Part shown: positions 21,995-27,449 of the stretch, piece after piece | Layout of the letters: every line of letters begins with the position of its first letter | Numbering within the stretch: position 1 is the stretch's first letter | Assembly: GCF_001186125.1 (NCBI RefSeq) | Contig: NW_014040478.1 | Span: forward strand, 141,473 to 168,921 | Source: Sphaeroforma arctica JP610 | Taxonomy: Eukaryota > Opisthokonta > Ichthyosporea > Ichthyophonida | DNA length: 27,449 nucleotides | Direction of reading: 5' to 3' | Position numbers and translations under genes: made by a program | The notes under the pieces: generated by a model | What the model saw: only the letters and a program-made list of their open reading frames with translations | Database searches by the model: none | What the model was told of the DNA's origin: nothing

Positions 21995-22023
21995 AGGGTT
22001 TAGGGTTTCCCTAAAACCCTAAA
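21995..22023. repeat. Inverted TTTAGGG-like telomeric motif
   Basis: AGGGTTTAGGGTTT is followed at once by CCCTAAAACCCTAAA, so two telomere-like repeats face their complement. It abuts the left border of the duplicated TRAPPC12 fragment. Confidence 0.8.
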
Positions 22024-22256
22024 CGACTTTTCTTTTTGGTTCGAAAATATACATTAGATACGTTCGGACCTAAATGTATGGTGCAAATATCACTTCTTGT
22101 GTGCCCAGTTATTATTGGGCTCTAAACAGCTTGTTTACACCTCTTTAGCTCCTCAGTCTATACTGTTCCTCAGACTGATCAAATCTTAAAGGTCTGTACT
22201 GGGTACGAATCGGTTGTGATGTTTTCAACGCATGAAATGAGATTTTGTTTCCTCTA
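22024..22256 (-). pseudogene. Duplicated fragment of TRAPPC12 terminal exon and 3' flank
   Basis: This aligns without gaps to 22448-22680, with about 17 mismatches in 233 bp by eye. On the minus strand it keeps the last coding segment (RKQNLISCVENITTDSYPVQ then TFKI and a stop at 22179-22181), equivalent to RKQDLIPCVENITTDSYPVQ-ALKI of the gene. The similarity ends at CTTAG before AGG AAA CAA, which by chance or design looks like a splice acceptor, so it might serve as an alternative terminal exon. The longer overlapping frame at 22145-22420 is in a different frame and probably spurious. Confidence 0.8.
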
Positions 22257-22447
22257 AGATACACTGTCGGACGCAACCAGCCAATATTCCTGACGCTATT
22301 TATCGTATTTCGAGCTTGCACCACCTCGTTCTTGAAGGGCATCCTTGGTCCTCTCTGGTTTCCGTTTTGACCAAAGTCTACACCCGGAATATTCGTATTT
22401 GCCACATACACATGGGCCAAATGTTTAGGTAGGAAAACGAAATACTA
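22257..22447. other. Spacer between the duplicated fragments
   Basis: About 190 bp unrelated to either copy by eye. Its minus strand is open as part of the 22145-22420 frame, but no motif is recognised. Confidence 0.4.
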
Positions 22448-22602
22448 CGACTTTTCTTTTTGGTTCGAAAATATACATTAGATACGTTCGGGCCTAATTA
22501 TATAGTGCAAATATTACTTCTTGTGTGCCCAGTTATTATTGGGCTCTAAACAGCTTGTTTACACCTCTTCCGCCCCTCAGTCTATACTGTTCCTCAGCCT
22601 GA

Positions 22603-25600
22603 TCAAATCTTTAAGGCCTGTACTGGGTACGAATCGGTTGTGATGTTTTCGACGCATGGGATGAGATCCTGCTTCCTCTCAGCACTGCGGGAGGACTCTA
22701 ACTCGTGCATAGTCGAAAGATTAAGAACTAATTGCGATGGAGGCACTTCATTTCTGGCCGTTTTCTCATTGAGCAAGGCTTTGGAGGTGGCGATGGACTC
22801 TGGAACGGCGCGTATACCATGATATAGATGAGCGCACGAGCATGCAATTGGCGAATGGAAGTAAAAGATGGGTACTGCGTTTGATCATGGTATAGTAGCG
22901 AGCAGTATGATTCTGAAACGAGTCTAAAGAAGAGAAGAGAACAGAAGAACGAATACGAGTTCGACAACGAAAACAGGAACCCTGATAGTAGGATGCCAGA
23001 GGAATGAAATGAAGAAAGAGGCAAGCCGCTAGGGCCACGTACTTGCAGATAGGGGGGTATAGCTCACACGAACACACATCCAAGGTAAAACCCTCGTTCA
23101 CGTCCTTGTATAATTTTGAGTAGAAACGGAATAGGTACACCACTAACCTGACAGCCGACCGAGATACACATAAGCCACTCCGAGATTGTTGACAACAGTT
23201 GTATCGTTTGGCGCTAGCTCTTGAGCGGATAAGAATACTTTCAGCGCGTCGTTGAAAGACCCTGATAGAAACATACGATGGCAAGAGTCTTAGTGGGCGC
23301 ACAGAAGAGGACACATTGATTCCGGACGCTGCAACACGAGTACATCATATCTCAAAGCAAAGAACAATACACAGAGATGCAGCATACGGTTAGTGTGACA
23401 TGGGCGCATACCAAATGTATCTTGCAACATGCACTTCTCACATATGCTTACCCTTTGATAGTAATAGATTGCCCTTGTTGATGAGCAGGTCGACTCTAAG
23501 AGTTCTGATAGAAGCCTCCTGTGTATCCTCCGCAGACGCCTTTTCTAACAAAGGCTGGAATTGAAAAACATTGCACACAATTTAGGTACAAAGTATGGAT
23601 CGAAGCTGCAGTTGGAGAGCGTAGCACATTTGAGATAAGCGTAGCTCCCAGGTGAAGTTGGCAACTTGAGGCGAATTGACAAGTCAGAAAACAGTATTTC
23701 TCTCTCGAATAGCACATTCTTATGCTGAATACACCGAAGGAGTGATCAAATGAAAATTGATAAAAAAAAAGTCCTGTTCGAAACAAAAGGTCTATTACCG
23801 TTGGCAGACTTGTGCATGCCGAATGCAAAGAAGCATATAAAATTCTCTTAAGACACACAGCTGTTGCTGTCACATGCAGAAAAGTACAGGAGAATCAGAA
23901 TGAAGTTTGTGCATACAATATTTGCGTAGTAAAAAACTTGCCCATTCTGACACGCGCGTGTAGACAAGTAAATATATACAAGTAGATACATAGGCACTTA
24001 ATTAACAAACGAAAAACGATACACTGTAATCTGTCAAATTATAAATACAACATAAGGAATATAGAAACTTTTCTGTAGCTACAGCTATAATACCTGAATG
24101 TGAGTACCTATGCAAACCGCAAACTGAACACATACTATGTACACCTATTCGTTTGAGGCCAATCGCGTAGATAAGGCTCGTGCTGGCATGCATGCGCCAT
24201 CTCTGTCATGCATGTATGTAACCCCACAAAGTAGCGTACAGCACTGCCCTACAGCCGCCTTCTGTACAGCATACCTGTGTCAGTGCCTCTGCCTCGTTAG
24301 TGCAATCTGTGGCTGCCGTAATGTCACCTACTGCGATATGTACGCGCGCGCGGTATATCAGCCGATACGCCCCCACCCTACAGCGGTACTCACTATCACG
24401 TGCTTGTGAGGGCTCCGGGAGGGCCGACAAAATGTCCAGGGCCAACTGGAACTCGTTCAGCTGTACCAGAATCCACACTAACACGCCGGCAACCTTCTCC
24501 TCCCTCTCTTCCCATACTAAAAACTCCTCGGACCCCTAAGATGGGATCAGCAAAGTACATCCTGTTGAGTTACATACCATGTCGTGCTATAGACTACAAA
24601 TATTCGATATACATTGTGGAATACATGTGCAGTATTCCATATACACACATGCACGCACAATAGACCAATATCGGTCTCACTAATGTGCCTTCCATGAAGG
24701 TCTACAGCGGTATGCTTGTCATTTATGATACTTCTGCATGCTCCATATCAGCACTCATATACAGGTATTATCTCAATCGGCTACAAAGTGCACTTCAACC
24801 CCGTGCATACGATACGCACACTAACCATGGGCCACAGCATTGAACATACAGCTAGACCAGACAAGACCCTCGTTTGATATATTCATGAACAATGAAAACC
24901 TAGAACGACAACCGATGGAGTAATTCCAAACATCAAGCATACAAGCTTGAGCACAAGTCAGTCTCCGGATGCTACGAGTTACGACAGAAAGCACACCGCG
25001 AACTCGCGTGCACGACAAACGGGCAGATCCCACGAACCACTCCACACGGACTAATTATCTTTACAGAATATCCCAATGCAAGACAGTACGACATGCAGAC
25101 AACCATTTCTTTCGAATCATTCACGACACGGCAGGGTATCGTCTCGAAATACGCGTCCGAAAAAAAAAGAGAGAGAAATTGGTTCACAAATTAAACTTTG
25201 ACCCAAACTTGTACCGCTCTGATTCATTCTGCGTACCTGCTTGCCGTCCCATCTCGCCTTCTGCTCTCGCACGCGATGCCACAGACCGTAGATGTGATCT
25301 AGCGCGTCATGCTCATGTCCCGCCTTGAACTATAATGCGAAGGATGAATTTATAGGGGATGCAAGTAAGGGTAGGATCATGTGGAATACAAGCCACGGGT
25401 TTATGATTGGTTGTCGTCGTCGGCGTATTAGGACTGTAGCATGGCTCGATTGAGATTCAACACTTCTCTAGGTTGCGTTGAAATCACTCCAATGGGAAGA
25501 AGCCCGATAGATCGTAAGAATAATGTGCACATGAAGATTTAGCATACAATTAAATGTACGACAGAGAGAACAGACAAACAGACACACATCATAACACTGC

Positions 25601-27045
25601 AGACAAACAGACAAACAGATAAACAGACAAATAGACATATATCATGTCAAACAGACAAACACACATACACCATAACACTGCAGACAAATAGGCATACAGC
25701 ATAGCAAACAGACAACCAGACATATATCATGTCAAACAGAGAGATAGACATAAATCATAACACTGCAGACAAATAGGCATACAGAATAACAAACAGACAA
25801 CCAGACAACCAGACATACATCATGTCGAACAGAGAGATATACATAAATCATAACACTGCAGACAAATAGGCATACAGAATAACAAACAGGCAACCAGACA
25901 ACCAAATATACATCATGTCGAACAGAGAGATAGACATAAATCACAACACTGCAGATAAATAGGCCTACAGAATAATAAACAGACAACCAGACAACCAGAC
26001 ATACATCATGTCGAACAGAGAGACAGACATAAATTATAACACTGCAGAGGGTCGCGAAACTAAATTCATACGCGAGACTGCAACCTCTACTCCCAAGAGG
26101 ATCCAATCCGATTTCACCAAACTCAACAACGCACGCAGGGCTACTCACCGGTACAACTCCCGCTAAGAGGTGCAGAGCGAAAGGCAACGTGTCTACCGGG
26201 CCACTGCTACCGGACGCTCTGTCGGACTGGTCACAGGACTCGTGGTCAATGCCGTATCTGCCAAGGTCTCCCAGGACATCCAGCGTGTGCAGTGCTTTCT
26301 CCCACAGGCCCAGTACCGATAGAGACGACAATCGCACCAGCTACAGAGAAGCCGAGTGTCGAGAGAAGGACAGGTTTAGAAGCCTCTCGTTTACTTTAGG
26401 TGCAAATGCCACGCGCACCATGGCAGTGGCACCCGTAGCCATTTGCACACCACACCCACACACGCAAATCTAGGGCAGGAAGTTTTAAACCCTAAACTCT
26501 ATCCCAAAAACTGCGGTGGAGAGTGATCGTAGTAGAGTGCGCTGTGTTCGTACCACGACGACAGCGAGCGACCACTTACAAGAGCACTGCACACCACACA
26601 CTGACCTGACACCATAGATGACAAATCTGTTCATATAAACACTCTGCATACGAACATCCGACCCTTCTCGCCGTCGCAAACTTGCACACCTACCATCATC
26701 TGCAGCGTTTCAGGCGTATCTGGCTTCGCGTCCACCCCCGCCGAGAGGCTCTTGAGGTAGATACCCGTGAAGTCGACTGCAGCCCGAAAGCACTTGTTCT
26801 GCAGCAGCTTCATCACGCCCTGCACATTCTCAGGCACATCTAGGGCTGTGATGGTCCATCTCTCGCTGGCTCTCTCTTCACCGTAGAACTTGAGTAGCAG
26901 ATCCGTTACTAGATCTACGACATAAGACGAGCAATGGAAACTATAAGTCCAGCAGTACCAAGTACACTTACAGGTTAAGAGGGTGCCATCTTGTAGACTA
27001 TCACACGTGTGTGGGATATTATACATTTTCATCGTTGATGCTATG
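22603..27045 (-). CDS. TRAPPC12: TRAPPC12 (TRAPPIII subunit with TPR repeats), N-terminus incomplete
   Basis: Trafficking protein particle subunit 12, part of TRAPPIII in ER-Golgi traffic and autophagy. Exons: 26694-26914, 26149-26340, 25237-25329, 24275-24535, 23452-23554, 23148-23261, 22603-22799; all phases agree, about 393 residues. A further upstream exon at 26972-27045 (KMYNIPHTCDSLQDGTLL) is in phase but tentative. Matches to the human protein in order: RLSSLSVLGLWEKA, LPFALHLLAG, HDALDHIYGLW, LALDILSALPEPSQ, ARVHIAVGDITAATDCTNEA, NNLGVAYVYLGRLSES and LNLSTMHELESSRSAERK. TPR-type helices lie in the 24275-24535 and 23148-23261 exons. The protein ends YPVQALKI beside human NTQCLKLA. The human protein is longer at the N-terminus; that part is beyond the window, shortened or missed. 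Introns at 23555-24274 and 24536-25236 hold only short frames and an 8-bp-stem hairpin (24617-24639). Confidence 0.88.
25593..26047. repeat. Minisatellite, 81-93 bp unit, in TRAPPC12 intron
   Basis: The anchor AACACTGCAG recurs at 25593, 25674, 25759, 25852, 25945 and 26038, so units are 81, 85, 93, 93 and 93 bp. Each unit is itself built of CAGACAAA/CAGACAAC steps, CATCATGTC and AGAGAGATAGACATAAATCA. The three 93-bp units are a multiple of three and leave the minus strand open. Confidence 0.95.
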
Positions 27046-27198
27046 CTAGAAGCACAGAAACATGCTATAAGGTTACAAGCTACACACGCTGCACACCCAA
27101 GGGATTGAAAACGATACGCCACGAAAATAGTCATACAAGAGATGAGGTGTACCTCAATTTATGTATATGTGCAGTTACACCGATTTATGGAACATTAT

Positions 27199-27449
27199 TT
27201 ACATATATCTAGGAATACTATTTACATAGAAATATTCACGAATATAAGAGTATATGTCAATATATCCATATGCATTCCCGCACATATACACAAAAACATA
27301 TAAACAAACATACAGACACACACACAGACACACACATAATATACAAGTATATATATATATATATACATACATACAAAACATATATACATACATACATACA
27401 TACATACATACATACATACATACATACATACATACGTACATACATACAT
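27199..27449. repeat. (CATA)n and (TA)n microsatellite
   Basis: Nearly pure CATA from 27380 to the window edge, preceded by TA and CACA runs. The overlapping frames of repeated MYVC are artefacts. Confidence 0.95.

Noticed and set aside
22145-22420. 91-codon minus-strand frame as a gene
   Set aside because: It overlaps the duplicated TRAPPC12 fragment in a different frame from the known coding frame.
25732-26337. 201-codon frame as a stand-alone membrane protein gene
   Set aside because: Its start lies in the TRAPPC12 exon 26149-26340 and the rest is minisatellite kept open by the 93-bp period; better explained as exon plus intron.
27199-27449. Repeated MYVC frames at the right edge
   Set aside because: Products of the CATA repeat.
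1-27449. CRISPR array, operon or prokaryotic system
   Set aside because: Gene structure is clearly eukaryotic, and the tandem repeats lack the repeat-spacer pattern of CRISPR.

Overview
This is a eukaryotic window carrying two intron-rich genes, both on the minus strand, separated by about 12 kb of repeat-filled DNA and edged by AT-rich microsatellites. I called the genes by assembling exons from frame, splice signals and remembered family sequences. No computation was run. Short GT-AG introns, a retinoblastoma (RB) family protein with animal-like pocket layout, and a TRAPPC12 orthologue suggest a unicellular relative of animals, such as an ichthyosporean. That placement is inference; only the gene families are well supported.

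Layout. 1-599 is a (TA)n microsatellite. 613-749 is a possible lone exon of an unknown gene. 1366-10278 (minus) is a complete RB/p107/p130-like gene of about 19 exons and about 1,159 residues, with N domain, pocket A, spacer, pocket B and RbC core. Its largest intron (5109-6079) is mostly microsatellite, and one intron appears to be GC-AG. 10279-22602 has no gene I can defend. It holds an octamer satellite, two copies of a dispersed repeat, a 2.5-kb element with inverted arms of about 480-550 bp, two copies of a tRNA-like short repeat (SINE-like), a decayed coding-like tract, tandem duplications and palindromes. 22603 to about 27045 (minus) is TRAPPC12, with its TPR-rich C-terminal part covered and its N-terminus uncertain or outside the window. 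27199-27449 is a (CATA)n microsatellite.

The two genes are neighbours but do not obviously work together. RB proteins repress E2F-dependent cell-cycle transcription in the nucleus; TRAPPC12 is a TRAPPIII subunit in ER-Golgi traffic and autophagy. The most useful observations are the cyclin-docking motif placed after pocket B in the RB protein, the GC-AG intron, the partial duplication of the TRAPPC12 terminal exon abutting an inverted telomere-like repeat, the 93-bp in-frame minisatellite downstream of a TRAPPC12 exon, and the long inverted-arm element. I found no convincing new multi-gene system.
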